In this document: positions 17,150 through 26,591 of the stretch, piece by piece
Numbering within the stretch: the first letter of the stretch is position 1
How the letters are laid out: each line of letters opens with the position of its first letter
NCBI GenBank assembly: GCA_002437495.1
Contig: DJQA01000004.1
Location: 115,675 to 179,674 of the forward strand
DNA from: Prevotellaceae bacterium UBA6398
GTDB lineage: Bacteria > Bacteroidota > Bacteroidia > Bacteroidales > Bacteroidaceae
Direction of reading: 5' to 3'
DNA: 64,000 bases
Made by a program: the position numbers and the translations under genes
Notes under the pieces: generated by a model
The model's input: only the letters and a program-made list of their open reading frames with translations
The model's database searches: none
What the model was told of the DNA's origin: nothing

Positions 17150-20100
17150 TCAGTCTTTGGGTATGAGTGTATAGTTTTTGAATGCGGAGCTCTGTTTTAG
17201 AAAGTCTATTAAAGGGCGGTTGATGTTTACTTTCCTGTTCATGGCCCTCACTTTTATGTTTCTGAACCTTCCCGGTGCGGAGAACGAGAAAGTTATTCTC
17301 GTGTTTCCCGGATTTTGCTCCACCAGAGCCAAGAATTCCCTTGTCTCCATTACATCGAGGGTTGTGGCTATTGTGTTGATTTGCATTTCGGCAATTCCCG
17401 AAGTCTTTATATCGGCAAGGTATTCGATATTTTTCACGTTCACGTCAAACACGTTCGGATTGAAACGCCTTGGCTCTACGGTGGCGTGTATAAGCACGGC
17501 ATAGCCTTCTTTGAGGTAGTTTTGCCATTGTGCCCAGTTTTTTCCGAATAGTGCTATTTCGCCCGTTCCCTCAAAGTCCTCGAACTGCACAATTCCGTAT
17601 GGATTACCTTTTTTTGTCATTCCCATTCTCACTCCGGTAACCATTCCCCCGAGCACAATGGGCCTTCCCTTGAGTTCCGCAGGGTTTGAGAGTTTTGAGA
17701 ATGGTGTGTTGCAAAGTTGCTCCATTATAACGGCGTATGGGTCGAGAGGATGTCCCGAGATGTATATTCCCACCAGTTCCCGCTCTTTTTCCAACCGCGT
17801 TATGTTACTCCATTTGTCGTAGTTATCCGGGGGCAGCGGGCGCGGAACTTCCATTCCTCCAACATCGTCAAACAGCGAATTTTGTGCTTCGCTCTTTTCC
17901 TGCTGCACATTGGCTCCGTATCGCATGAGCACCTCCATGAAAGTGGCGCGGTCGTTGCATGGGGTGAGATATACTTCGCGGTCTATCCCGAAACTGTCGA
18001 AAGCTCCGCTCACGGCAAGGCATTCCATGGCCTTACGGTTTACGGCGTTTGCGTTTACCCTTTCCACAAAGTCGTATATATCTTTGAAAGGTCCGTTTTC
18101 CCTTCGCTCGTCGACAATGGCTTTTGCAGCCGCGCCGCCCATGCCTTTGATTGCCGACAGTCCAAAGCGTATCTCGCCTTTCTTGTTTACGCCGAACTCT
18201 ATGTAGCTCTCGTTTACATCGGGACCGAGTGTGGAGATTTTCATCTTTTGGCATTCCTCCATGAGCTTTGTTATCTCGCCAATGTCGCTAAACCTGCGTG
18301 TCATCAGTGCCGCCATGTATTCCGAGGGGTAGTGTGCTTTCATGTAGGCGGTTTGGTATGCAACCCACGAGTAGCACGTGGCATGAGATTTGTTGAAGGC
18401 GTAGGATGCGAATTTTTCCCAGTCGCTCCATATCTTTTCAAGCACTTTGACGTCGTGTCCGTTTGCCGCGCCTTGTTTAAGGAACTTCGGCTTCATCTCG
18501 TCTACGATTTTCTTCTTTTTCTTTCCCATGGCCTTTCGCAGCGCATCGCTTTCGCCTCGGGTGAAGTTAGCCAGCTGTCGCGAAAGTAGCATCACCTGCT
18601 CCTGATACACCGTAATGCCGTAGGTGTCTTTCAGGTATTTCTCCATGCAGGGGATGTCGTAGGTTATTAGCGAGGGGTCTTTTTTTCTGCGTATGAACTC
18701 AGGTATGTAGTCCATGGGCCCCGGGCGGAATAGAGCGTTCATTGCTATCAGGTCTTCGAACACTGTGGGGTGTAGCTCGCGCAGGTATTTTTGCATTCCC
18801 GCCGATTCAAACTGGAATGTGCCTATAGTGCGCCCTTCCTGGTAAAGTTCGTATGTCTTGCTGTCGTCAATGGGAATGTTGTCGAGGTCCACCACATGGC
18901 CCGTGGTTTGCTTTACGACTTTGCAGGCTTCTTTAAGCTCCGAAAGGGTTTTCAGTCCGAGGAAGTCCATTTTAATAAGTCCGGTCGACTCGATCACGTG
19001 TCCGTCATATTGTGTAACGGCGGTTTTCACTCCCGGAAAGTCGGGGTCGTCTGCCGTGCAAACGGGCACCCAGTCGCTTATGGGATTGCGGCATATTATG
19101 AAACCGCAGGCGTGTATGCCGGTGCCGCGTATGGTGCCCTCCAGCATTTTTGCGTATTTTATGGTGTTGCTTTCCCTGTCGTCGGGCGAGGCTTCGGCCA
19201 GCCTTAGTTCCTCCGTGCATTTTATGGCGTTCGTAAGGTTCATTTTCATGCCGTCGGGCAAACGGTCGGGAATTGCTTTACATAGGGCGTTGGCTTCCTG
19301 TAGCGGCAGCTTTTCCACGCGTGCCACGTCTTTTATGGAGTTCTTCGTGGCCATGGTGGCGTAGGTTATGATGTGGGCGCAGTTTTCATGCCCGTATTTG
19401 TCCATCACCCAGCGCAGCACCTTTCCGCGCCCGTCGTCGTCGAAGTCGGTGTCAATATCGGGCAGGTTCACGCGGTCGGGGTTAAGGAAACGCTCGAACA
19501 GCAGATCGTACTTTAGCGGGTCGATTTTGGTTATTCCCAGGCAGTATGCCACCACGGAGCCTGCCGCCGAGCCACGTCCCGGACCTACTATTACGCCCAG
19601 TTCCTTGCGCGCCGCGTTTATAAAGTCCTGCACAATGAGGAAGTATCCGGGAAAGCCCATTGTTTTCATAACGTGTAGCTCGAACTTTATGTGCTCTGCC
19701 ACATTCTGTGGTACGGGGTCGCCGTAGCGTTCCTTTGCGCCGTCGTATGCGAGCTTTGCAAGATAGTCGGCCTCGAATTTTATTCGGTATATTTTGTCGT
19801 ATCCTCCAAGGCGTTCTATAACCTTGTCGGCCTTGTCTTTGGGTAGCGGATTTTCTCCGTTCTCGTCGCTTGTGAACTCCTTGTAAAGTTGTTCCTCGGT
19901 TATTTTCGCCCTCCACTGCTCTTCTGTGCCGAAGTCTTTGGGAATGGGAAAGAATGGCATGATAGGACCGTGGTCGATGCTGTATTCGCTCACCTTGTCG
20001 CACACTTCGCATGTATTCGACAGGGCTTCGGGTATGTCGGCAAAAACCTCGTTCATCTCTTCGCGGGTTTTGAACCACTCCTGCTTGGAGTATCTCATGC

Positions 20101-20950
20101 GATTTGGGTCGTCGAGGTCCTTGCCCGTGGCTAAACAAAGCAGGTGGTCGTGTGCTTCTGCCGTCTCCTGGTTTTCAAAGTGGCAGTCGTTGGTGCAAAC
20201 AAGTTTTATGCCGTATTCCCCGGCGAGTTTAACGATTTCGGCGTTCGCCTTTTGCTGTAGCGGGAAAGTTTCCCGGTTGGCGATTATGTGCGGGTCTTTT
20301 ACCTCGTGGCGTTGGAGTTCCAAATAGTAGTCATCTCCGAACACCCGCTTGTACCATTCAACGGCCTCGCGTGCGCCGGCTATGTCGCCTTTCAGTATTT
20401 TTGCCGGCACTTCGCCGGCAATGCATGCCGAGGTTACTATAAGGTCTTCGTGATACTTCTCAAGGTCGGCGCGGTCGGTGCGTGGCTTGTAATACAGGCC
20501 GTCAACCCACGCTCGCGACACGAGCTTTATAAGGTTCTTGTAACCGTTATAGTTTTTTGCAAGCACAATAAGGTGGTAGCCCGAGGCATCGCCGTTCTCT
20601 TTTATCTTATCCTCTTTTTTGTTGTGTGCCACATACATCTCGCAGCCGAATATGGGCTTGAATGCCATTGTGCGGCGTTGTTTCTCCATTTCGGTCTCTA
20701 TCTCCTTTTTGCGTTCCGGACTTGCGCTTTCGAGTTCGCCTTCAAGTTCGGCGAGCCTTTTCTTGGCCTTTCCTTTAAGTCCACCCACATAGTCGGCGAG
20801 TTCCTTGACGCCCATCATGTTGCCGTGGTCGGTTATCGCCATGCCGCGCATGCCGTCGGCTATGGCCTTGTTTACTATGTTGGGTATCTTAGATTGCCCG
20901 TCGAGAAGCGAATATTGGGTGTGGACGTGTAGATGTACGTAATCCTGCAT
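17150..20950 (-). CDS. dnaE: DNA polymerase III subunit alpha
   Basis: The 1266-residue replicative polymerase catalytic subunit. I choose the ATG at 20950 (MQDYVHLHVHTQYSLLDG), the classical PHP-domain start, over the longer open frame beginning at 21025. The PHP domain includes ITDHGNMMG. The C-family catalytic core has PDIDTDFDDDGR, GRGSAAGSVVAY and the finger FNKSHATCYSW. C-terminal helix-hairpin-helix and OB-fold segments follow (GGMVTGVRMGMTKKGNPYG). It heads an operon with radA and a FAD dehydrogenase. Confidence 0.97.
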   Translation of the reverse strand: MQDYVHLHVHTQYSLLDGQSKIPNIVNKAIADGMRGMAITDHGNMMGVKELADYVGGLKGKAKKRLAELEGELESASPERKKEIETEMEKQRRTMAFKPIFGCEMYVAHNKKEDKIKENGDASGYHLIVLAKNYNGYKNLIKLVSRAWVDGLYYKPRTDRADLEKYHEDLIVTSACIAGEVPAKILKGDIAGAREAVEWYKRVFGDDYYLELQRHEVKDPHIIANRETFPLQQKANAEIVKLAGEYGIKLVCTNDCHFENQETAEAHDHLLCLATGKDLDDPNRMRYSKQEWFKTREEMNEVFADIPEALSNTCEVCDKVSEYSIDHGPIMPFFPIPKDFGTEEQWRAKITEEQLYKEFTSDENGENPLPKDKADKVIERLGGYDKIYRIKFEADYLAKLAYDGAKERYGDPVPQNVAEHIKFELHVMKTMGFPGYFLIVQDFINAARKELGVIVGPGRGSAAGSVVAYCLGITKIDPLKYDLLFERFLNPDRVNLPDIDTDFDDDGRGKVLRWVMDKYGHENCAHIITYATMATKNSIKDVARVEKLPLQEANALCKAIPDRLPDGMKMNLTNAIKCTEELRLAEASPDDRESNTIKYAKMLEGTIRGTGIHACGFIICRNPISDWVPVCTADDPDFPGVKTAVTQYDGHVIESTGLIKMDFLGLKTLSELKEACKVVKQTTGHVVDLDNIPIDDSKTYELYQEGRTIGTFQFESAGMQKYLRELHPTVFEDLIAMNALFRPGPMDYIPEFIRRKKDPSLITYDIPCMEKYLKDTYGITVYQEQVMLLSRQLANFTRGESDALRKAMGKKKKKIVDEMKPKFLKQGAANGHDVKVLEKIWSDWEKFASYAFNKSHATCYSWVAYQTAYMKAHYPSEYMAALMTRRFSDIGEITKLMEECQKMKISTLGPDVNESYIEFGVNKKGEIRFGLSAIKGMGGAAAKAIVDERRENGPFKDIYDFVERVNANAVNRKAMECLAVSGAFDSFGIDREVYLTPCNDRATFMEVLMRYGANVQQEKSEAQNSLFDDVGGMEVPRPLPPDNYDKWSNITRLEKERELVGIYISGHPLDPYAVIMEQLCNTPFSKLSNPAELKGRPIVLGGMVTGVRMGMTKKGNPYGIVQFEDFEGTGEIALFGKNWAQWQNYLKEGYAVLIHATVEPRRFNPNVFDVNVKNIEYLADIKTSGIAEMQINTIATTLDVMETREFLALVEQNPGNTRITFSFSAPGRFRNIKVRAMNRKVNINRPLIDFLKQSSAFKNYTLIPKD

Positions 20951-20989
20951 TGTTATTAAAAGACGTATGGGTTGTTTTTGCCTGTCATA

Positions 20990-20997
20990 CAAAGGTA
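20990..20997 (-). promoter_or_regulatory. -7 box for dnaE
   Basis: The minus strand reads TACCTTTG, 39 bp upstream of the ATG at 20950. This short leader also supports the chosen start. A TTTG lies upstream but at a long spacing of about 25 bp. Confidence 0.55.
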
Positions 20998-21031
20998 AGG
21001 TTTTTTTGCGTTCCGGGAATTTCAAAAGCGT

Positions 21032-21039
21032 TAAATTTG
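21032..21039 (+). promoter_or_regulatory. -7 box for the lipoprotein gene at 21061
   Basis: TAAATTTG, a perfect TAnnTTTG, 21 bp before the ATG. A TTTG at 21005-21008 lies 23 bp upstream, slightly long. The mRNA leader would be very short. Confidence 0.5.
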
Positions 21040-21060
21040 CCGTGAATAAAACTTTGCGTG

Positions 21061-21876
21061 ATGAGACTTACGATTATCGCATTCGCGCTTGCGGTTGCGC
21101 TTGCCGGGTGCAGGACAGACAAGCCCCATGGGGCGGACGTTTGGGGGAACGACCCCAAGAATGCGGAAAGCATATATGAATACGAGGAGAAGTACGGCGT
21201 GCAGACGACTTCCGTATGGGGCGCGGACAGCAGCCGATATGTGTGCGCGTCGGCCATTTCGGGGATTTCGAGCGAGCACCACCGTCTTTATTCGCCCAAC
21301 GGCAGCCTGCGCGTAATTCTGGGCGGGGCTTCCGAAATGGGTGGGGCGTATGGCTGGCGCATCGACTATGGCACGGACGGAAAGGTGGAGGCTGTGTGCG
21401 ATATTGGCGTTCTTGCCGATGCTGAATATGAGAGGCTTTCGGAGGGCGGCGAAGACGCGCTTGCCGTAATGCGTGAAAAACTCGCGAGCCGGGATGTGCA
21501 TATGCGCTACGGCGTTGAACGCGACAGCGGCGGCGCGATTTTAAGGGTGGGGGATGTTTATGTTCCCGGCGGATACAAAGCGGAAATTTTTATAAGGGAG
21601 TGGGGGCCGTTTTGGAAAAGCGACATCGACGGCGGGTGCTTCGGATTTTTCGTAAGGCTCGAAAACACGGAGAAGGACAATGCCAACCGCACGGATTTGC
21701 TGTACTGCAACAACCGGCTCATTGCCGAAACGGCGTACAAGGACGGCAAGCCGTACAAGGTGCGCACGTACAACAGGCGCGGGCAATTGGTCGGCGTGTG
21801 CGACTGCGGCGATGCACGCGTTGCCAATATGGCGTTTTACGACCGCGATGCCGTGCCGCAATGGGGCGGTGAATAG
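21061..21876 (+). CDS. Hypothetical lipoprotein
   Basis: A 271-residue protein with a signal peptide and lipobox (LAVALAGCR). A GTG lies one codon upstream; I prefer the ATG at 21061. I recognise no family. The C-terminal part (LLYCNNRLIAETAYKDGKPYKVRTYN, split here by description only) resembles short repeats of the kind seen in toxin-antidote or MORN-like proteins, but this is weak. Its G- and C-rich coding sequence resembles its neighbours. It stands alone between dnaE (divergent) and fumarase (convergent). Confidence 0.75.
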   Translation: MRLTIIAFALAVALAGCRTDKPHGADVWGNDPKNAESIYEYEEKYGVQTTSVWGADSSRYVCASAISGISSEHHRLYSPNGSLRVILGGASEMGGAYGWRIDYGTDGKVEAVCDIGVLADAEYERLSEGGEDALAVMREKLASRDVHMRYGVERDSGGAILRVGDVYVPGGYKAEIFIREWGPFWKSDIDGGCFGFFVRLENTEKDNANRTDLLYCNNRLIAETAYKDGKPYKVRTYNRRGQLVGVCDCGDARVANMAFYDRDAVPQWGGE

Positions 21877-22034
21877 TGGAGGGCTTTCCTTGCCGTGAAA
21901 TTTTGTACTATTCACTTGCGGCTTGGAGCGATGCCGCCACGCGGTATTTTCCGTGCGTTCCGTGTGATTGCTATTTTGTTGTGCGTCATTGTTTTATAAA
22001 GGAGAAAAACGAGGTTTGAAATCTTGTGAAAACT

Positions 22035-22097
22035 ATGTTCGATGTAGTTTGAATTATGTCTGATGTAGTTTTTCCCATATCGGACATAATTCTGACG
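22035..22097 (-). repeat. 21-bp-unit intergenic element, copy E (three units)
   Basis: A shorter copy with three 21-bp units. AATTATGTCTGAT pairs imperfectly with ATATCGGACATAATT over about 14 positions. It lies between a lipoprotein gene and fumarase, which are convergent. It is the most diverged of the well-formed copies. Confidence 0.78.
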
Positions 22098-22210
22098 ATA
22101 TGCGGAAAGTTTTTTTCGATGTGCTCCGAACACTTTTGTGGAACCTTAATAAAATTCCTGTCGAATGAAATTTGTACTATCAAAAGGATGTAAAGTCAAA
22201 TGTGTTCGGA

Positions 22211-22247
22211 AAGAAAAACCTCCGCTCTGTAGTTCGGAGCGGAGGTT
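22211..22247 (-). terminator. Terminator of the fumarase gene
   Basis: AACCTCCGCTC (22217-22227) pairs perfectly with GAGCGGAGGTT (22237-22247). On the minus strand TTTCTT follows. It is 31 bp beyond the stop. Confidence 0.9.
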
Positions 22248-22277
22248 GTGTATTATGGCTCTTATGTTTTCGGGCTG

Positions 22278-23927
22278 TTATTTGGCGCATTTTGCGCACC
22301 ATGGTTTAAGCTGCGCAAAGAAGTCGTTGCCCTTGTCGTCAACAAGTATGAATGCGGGGAAGTCTTTCACGGTAATCTTCCAAACGGCTTCCATGCCTAT
22401 TTCGGGGAACTCAACGCACTCGATGCTCTTTATGCAGTCTTGCGAAAGCACAGCCGCCACGCCGCCGATGGTGCCGAGGTAGAAACCGCCGTGTTTTTTG
22501 CAGGCATCGGTAACTTCCTTGCCGCGGTTTCCCTTGCCAATCATTATCATTGAAGCTCCGTTGGCCTGGAACTCGTCAACATATGGGTCCATGCGGTTTG
22601 ATGTTGTGGGACCCATGCTGCCGCAGGGATAGCCCTCGGGAGTTTTGGCAGGACCGGCATATAGCACCGGGTGGTCTTTGAAGTATTGCGGAAGCCCCTC
22701 GCCGCTGTCAAGGCGCGCCTTGAGCTTTGCGTGGGCTATGTCGCGTGCCACGATAATTGTGCCGCTAAGCGACACGCGGGTGCTTACGGGGTATTTTGTC
22801 AGTTCCTTTAGCGCGGCCTCCATGCCTTTGTCAAGGTTTATGGCAATGCCGCCGTTTTCGCCGGGAAGCTGCATGTGTTCCGGTATCAGGCTTGCGGGAT
22901 TGCTGTCCATCTTTTCGAGCCAAATGCCGTCTTTGTTGATTTTGGCCTTTATGTTGCGGTCGGCCGAGCAGCTCACGCCAAGTCCTATGGGGCAGCTTGC
23001 GCCGTGGCGCGGCAAACGTATCACGCGTATGTCGTGTGCGAAAGCCTTGCCGCCGAACTGTGCGCCGAAGCCTATCTCGTGGGCCTTTTCAAGCAGCTTT
23101 GCCTCAAGGTCAAGGTCGCGGAAAGCGCGTCCGGTGGCATCGCCGCTTGTGGGCAGGGTGTCGTAGTAGTGTATCGAGCCGAGCTTTACGGTTAGCAGGT
23201 TCTTTTCCGCCGACGTGCCGCCTATTACGAAGCAAATGTGGTAGGGCGGGCAGGCTGCAGTGCCGAGGCTTTTCATTTTCTCCACGAGGAAGGGGATGAG
23301 CGTGCCCTCGTTCTGTATAATCGCCTTTGTCATTGGGTATAGATATGTCTTGTTTGCCGAGCCTCCGCCCTTGGCAACCATTACGAAGCGGTATTCCGCG
23401 CCTTCCCCGGCTTCGATGTCGATTTGGGCCGGCAGGTTGCATTTTGTGTTCACTTCGTTGTACATTGTAAGCGGTGCGTTTTGTGAATAGCGCAGGTTGT
23501 CCTCGGTGAACGTGTTGTAAACGCCGCGGCTCAGGGCTTCGGCGTCGTCGAAGCCGGTCCATACCTGCTGGCCTTTTTCGCCGTGGATAATTGCCGTGCC
23601 TGTGTCCTGGCAAAATGGCAGAATGCCTTTTACGGATGTTTCGGCGTTGCGCAGCAGTGTGAGTGCAACATATTTGTCGTTGTCCGATGCTTCGGGGTCG
23701 CTGAGTATGGCCGCCACTTGCTTGTTGTGCTCGCGGCGCAGCATGAACTCCACATCGTGGAAAGCCTGTTGCGTAAGGAGCGTCAGGGCTTCGGGGGAGA
23801 CCTTGAGTATTTCTTTGCCCTCAAATTCGGCAGTGGATATCCCATTTTTTGAAATCAATCGGTATTCGGTGTCGTCCTTTCCAATTTGGAACATGGGCGC
23901 GTAGTTGAAATCGGGTGCTTTAGCCAT
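22278..23927 (-). CDS. Fumarate hydratase, class I (iron-sulfur)
   Basis: A 549-residue [4Fe-4S] hydro-lyase interconverting fumarate and malate. It fuses the N-terminal (alpha) and C-terminal (beta) domains in one chain, like enterobacterial FumA/FumB. Visible landmarks include LPFCQDTGTAI, PPYHICFVIGGTSAEKN, and C-terminal PCGSMGPTTSNRMDPYVDEF. Oxygen-labile class I enzymes suit an anaerobe running reductive succinate/propionate fermentation. Monocistronic, with a good promoter and terminator. Confidence 0.96.
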   Translation of the reverse strand: MAKAPDFNYAPMFQIGKDDTEYRLISKNGISTAEFEGKEILKVSPEALTLLTQQAFHDVEFMLRREHNKQVAAILSDPEASDNDKYVALTLLRNAETSVKGILPFCQDTGTAIIHGEKGQQVWTGFDDAEALSRGVYNTFTEDNLRYSQNAPLTMYNEVNTKCNLPAQIDIEAGEGAEYRFVMVAKGGGSANKTYLYPMTKAIIQNEGTLIPFLVEKMKSLGTAACPPYHICFVIGGTSAEKNLLTVKLGSIHYYDTLPTSGDATGRAFRDLDLEAKLLEKAHEIGFGAQFGGKAFAHDIRVIRLPRHGASCPIGLGVSCSADRNIKAKINKDGIWLEKMDSNPASLIPEHMQLPGENGGIAINLDKGMEAALKELTKYPVSTRVSLSGTIIVARDIAHAKLKARLDSGEGLPQYFKDHPVLYAGPAKTPEGYPCGSMGPTTSNRMDPYVDEFQANGASMIMIGKGNRGKEVTDACKKHGGFYLGTIGGVAAVLSQDCIKSIECVEFPEIGMEAVWKITVKDFPAFILVDDKGNDFFAQLKPWCAKCAK

Positions 23928-23982
23928 ATTGTTATGTATTTTTGTAAGTAGTCGCTTTTTGTATGGGTGTTGAAACTCATTG

Positions 23983-24014
23983 CAAATTTACGTTTTACTT
24001 GCCAACCGCGCAAA
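23983..24014 (-). promoter_or_regulatory. Fumarase promoter
   Basis: On the minus strand TTTG (24011-24014), 20 bp, TAAATTTG (23983-23990): a complete -33/-7 pair, 56 bp before the ATG at 23927. Confidence 0.8.
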
Positions 24015-24054
24015 AGTTGCGGGGCAATAATACCTGTGCGGCGGCGGAATTTCT

Positions 24055-24062
24055 TACCTTTG
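24055..24062 (+). promoter_or_regulatory. -7 box for the deacetylase-like gene
   Basis: TACCTTTG, a perfect TAnnTTTG, 63 bp before the ATG at 24126. No standard -33 seen. Confidence 0.5.
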
Positions 24063-24125
24063 CCTGTGTGTATAACCATAATGTTACCAACAAAAGATGC
24101 AGGCATAGGTACGGGGAAAACAATA

Positions 24126-24914
24126 ATGAGTATGAATATATCGGGAAAAGCACTTGTTGCGCTGCTGGTTGCTTATGTATTTTGCGCGGTGGCGTATGCG
24201 CAGAAATCCGGCGGGAATGTTTACACGCATGGCGGAATAACGCGGCTTAATCCCGAAGAGCGTAAGGTTGCCCTTGTGTTCACCGCCGCCGACATGGCCG
24301 ATGGGGCTGACACCGTTATGAGCACGCTGAAGCGTTACCGCGTGCGGGGGCATTTCTTTTTTACCGGAGGTTTTTTCGGAAAGTTCCCCGACGTGGTTAG
24401 GCGGCTTCTGAAGGATGGGCACTACGTTGGTTGCCACGGATATTCCCACCTGCTTTATTTACCATGGGACAGGAGCGATACGATGCTTGTAAGCCGCACC
24501 GCGTTCCGCGAGGACATCAACAAGGCATACGATACAATGGCGCCGTTTGGCATCAGAAAAAAGAAGGCGTATTATTTCATTCCGCCCTACGAGCATTTCA
24601 ACGACACTGTTTCTGCATGGGCTTTGGAAATGGGCTTGCAACTTATAAACAACACTCAAGGCACGCTTACTTATGGGGACTATACAACGCCCGACATGGC
24701 GCGGTATTACAGCAGCGACTGCATCATGGAGCGCACCATGCGCATGGCCGCCGAAAAGCCGGACGGCATAAACGGCCATATATTGCTAATACATCTCGGC
24801 ACGAGCGAAAGGCGCACCGACAAGTTCTACAACCGCCTGCCGCAGCTCATAGAGGGATTGAGGGGAATGGGCTATGAGTTTGCCGACCTTTCAAAGGTGA
24901 TACCAAAGCCCTGA
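24126..24914 (+). CDS. Secreted polysaccharide deacetylase-like (NodB/CE4 fold) protein
   Basis: 262 residues. I choose the ATG at 24126, which gives a signal peptide (ALVALLVAYVFCAVAYAQ); the frame is open further upstream. The NodB fold is suggested by VALVFTAADMADGADTV followed by RGHFFFTGGFF, GHYVGCHGYSHLLYLP with the H-x3-H metal pair, FIPPYEHFN, and LLIHLGTSERRTDKFYNRL. The canonical TFDDG motif is replaced by FTAADMADG, as I recall for a divergent Bacteroidetes branch. Deacetylase activity is therefore inferred. It ends one base before radC (convergent), with no terminator between. Confidence 0.82.
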   Translation: MSMNISGKALVALLVAYVFCAVAYAQKSGGNVYTHGGITRLNPEERKVALVFTAADMADGADTVMSTLKRYRVRGHFFFTGGFFGKFPDVVRRLLKDGHYVGCHGYSHLLYLPWDRSDTMLVSRTAFREDINKAYDTMAPFGIRKKKAYYFIPPYEHFNDTVSAWALEMGLQLINNTQGTLTYGDYTTPDMARYYSSDCIMERTMRMAAEKPDGINGHILLIHLGTSERRTDKFYNRLPQLIEGLRGMGYEFADLSKVIPKP

Positions 24915-25598
24915 TTACAGTTTGCCCGCATCGCGGTAGCTGAAGAATGTGCCTCCGCCCACAATCACGTGGTCTTGCAGTGTTATGCTCATCAGCTTTC
25001 CCGCCTCGGCAACCCTGCGGGTGAGGTTGTCGTCAGCCTTGCTCGGGTTTGCGTGTCCCGACGGATGGTTGTGCACGAGGATTATCGACGTTGCGCCGGC
25101 GGTTATAGCCTCGCGCATTATAATACGTATGTCAACAGAGCTTTCGGTAATTCCGCCCTTGCTTATCTGCCTGTCGCCTATAACCTGCAACCGCGTGTTG
25201 AGGAACAGCACCCAGACTTCCTCGTTACGCTTTCCGGCGAGTTTGGGCGCGAAGTAGTCGCTCACCTTTGAGGGGTCTGTCATTTGCGAAAGCTTTTCAA
25301 CGCCCTCGGCCTGCATGAGTTTTGCCATTTGGCACGCTGCCTTTATCGTTACCGCCTTTGCCGGGCCTATTCCCTTGTATTTTTGCAGGTATTCGAGGTC
25401 TTTTGCGGAGAGGGTGCGCAGGTTGTCGCCGCAGTCGTGGAGAATGCGCTGCATGAGCGACACGGCGTTTTCCTCGTCGTTGCCCGAACCGACGAGAATG
25501 GCGAGCAGCTCGGATTTCGACAGTGCCTCAGCCCCGAGGCGGAGCAGCTTTTCGCGCGGGCGGTCGTCCTCCGAGAGTTCCTTTATGCTTACTTTCAT
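24915..25598 (-). CDS. radC: RadC family protein (JAB/MPN domain)
   Basis: A 227-residue protein with an N-terminal helix-hairpin-helix region (LEYLQKYKGIGPAKAVTIKA) and a C-terminal JAB domain. The JAMM-type metal motif is seen in LVHNHPSGHANPSKAD. The family was named for DNA repair, but its biochemical role is unsettled. Its start overlaps the glycosyltransferase stop by 4 bp, so translation is likely coupled. Confidence 0.95.
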   Translation of the reverse strand: MKVSIKELSEDDRPREKLLRLGAEALSKSELLAILVGSGNDEENAVSLMQRILHDCGDNLRTLSAKDLEYLQKYKGIGPAKAVTIKAACQMAKLMQAEGVEKLSQMTDPSKVSDYFAPKLAGKRNEEVWVLFLNTRLQVIGDRQISKGGITESSVDIRIIMREAITAGATSIILVHNHPSGHANPSKADDNLTRRVAEAGKLMSITLQDHVIVGGGTFFSYRDAGKL

Positions 25599-26584
25599 TT
25601 GTAGAAGTTGTCTTTGAACGCCTCGAACTCGTTTTCCTTCAGGAGGTTCCGCCTAACGCTTGCCACAATGAAGCCGCTGCCGTAGCCGATGAGCTGTATG
25701 AAGGCGGCGGGGACGGAGAGCAGCGCCACGCGAAGGCTTCTGAAAGTCGCCAGACTGCCGGCGAACACGAGCAGGGCGTAGAGTGCGAGCGGCAAAATGC
25801 TCCACAGGCACGCGAAGCCCCCTACAATCATAATGAAGCAGCCCGCAGTGAACAGCGCGGGTAGCATGTGTACGGCTTTCATCGTTCTCGGGTGGCGTTT
25901 TTCAAGATTTATGCGTGCTATTCCCGAATTGTAAACCTGTTTGAAGAACTTATGGAAGTCTGTGCGCCGTTTGTGCCACACCCATGCCTGCGGTATGAGA
26001 CACACCTTGTAGCCGTTTTCAACAATGCGGTAACTGAAATCGATGTCCTCGCCGAAGCGCATTGACGAAAAGCCGCCGAGTTTTCGGTAAACCTCGCTGC
26101 GAATGCCCATGTTGTAGGAGCGCGGGTAGAATTTGTCCATTTTCTTTTTTCCGCCGCGTATTCCGCCTGTTGTGAAAAACGATGTCATTGCATAGCTTAT
26201 GGCTTTCTGCACCGGCGTGAATGTGTCGGCGGCTCTGTCGGGTCCGCCAAAGGCATCGCATCCGAGTTTTTCCAGCCCGCTGTCAACGGCCTCGAAATAC
26301 CCGGGTGGCAACACCACATCGCTGTCGAGTATTATGAACCATTCTCCCGAGGCCTGCCGTGCGCCATAGTTGCGTGCGGCGGCAGGGCCTTCGTTTTCCT
26401 TGCTAAGGTATATGGTGTGCAGCCGGTTTCGGTAGTGCGCCACAACTTCCTCGCAGCTTGTTTGCGAACCATCCTCAACAATAATCACTTCAACGTCGGG
26501 GCGCGGTTGCGCCGCAATGCTTTCCAGCAGCTCGCCCACCTCGTCGGGGCGGTTGTAAACGGGAATAATTATAGAATACTTCAT
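25595..26584 (-). CDS. Membrane-associated glycosyltransferase family 2
   Basis: A 329-residue GT2 enzyme. I choose the ATG at 26584 (MKYSIIIPVYNRPDEV); the longer open frame to 26923 only reads through repeat copy F. GT-A features: VIIVEDGSQ, GPAAARNYG, IILDSDVVLPPGYFEAV, FGEDIDFSYRI. Two C-terminal hydrophobic segments (AGCFIMIVGGFACLWSILPL and the following one) anchor it in the inner membrane. Acceptor and sugar are unknown. It is in an operon with radC, which is functionally unrelated. Confidence 0.9.
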   Translation of the reverse strand: MKYSIIIPVYNRPDEVGELLESIAAQPRPDVEVIIVEDGSQTSCEEVVAHYRNRLHTIYLSKENEGPAAARNYGARQASGEWFIILDSDVVLPPGYFEAVDSGLEKLGCDAFGGPDRAADTFTPVQKAISYAMTSFFTTGGIRGGKKKMDKFYPRSYNMGIRSEVYRKLGGFSSMRFGEDIDFSYRIVENGYKVCLIPQAWVWHKRRTDFHKFFKQVYNSGIARINLEKRHPRTMKAVHMLPALFTAGCFIMIVGGFACLWSILPLALYALLVFAGSLATFRSLRVALLSVPAAFIQLIGYGSGFIVASVRRNLLKENEFEAFKDNFYK

Positions 26585-26591
26585 AACACTG

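Noticed and set aside
21869..21916. GTGAATAGT...ACTATTCAC as a terminator for the 21061 lipoprotein
   Set aside because: The 9-bp arms are about 30 bases apart, one arm covers the stop codon, and there is no T-run. It may be chance or a weak structure.
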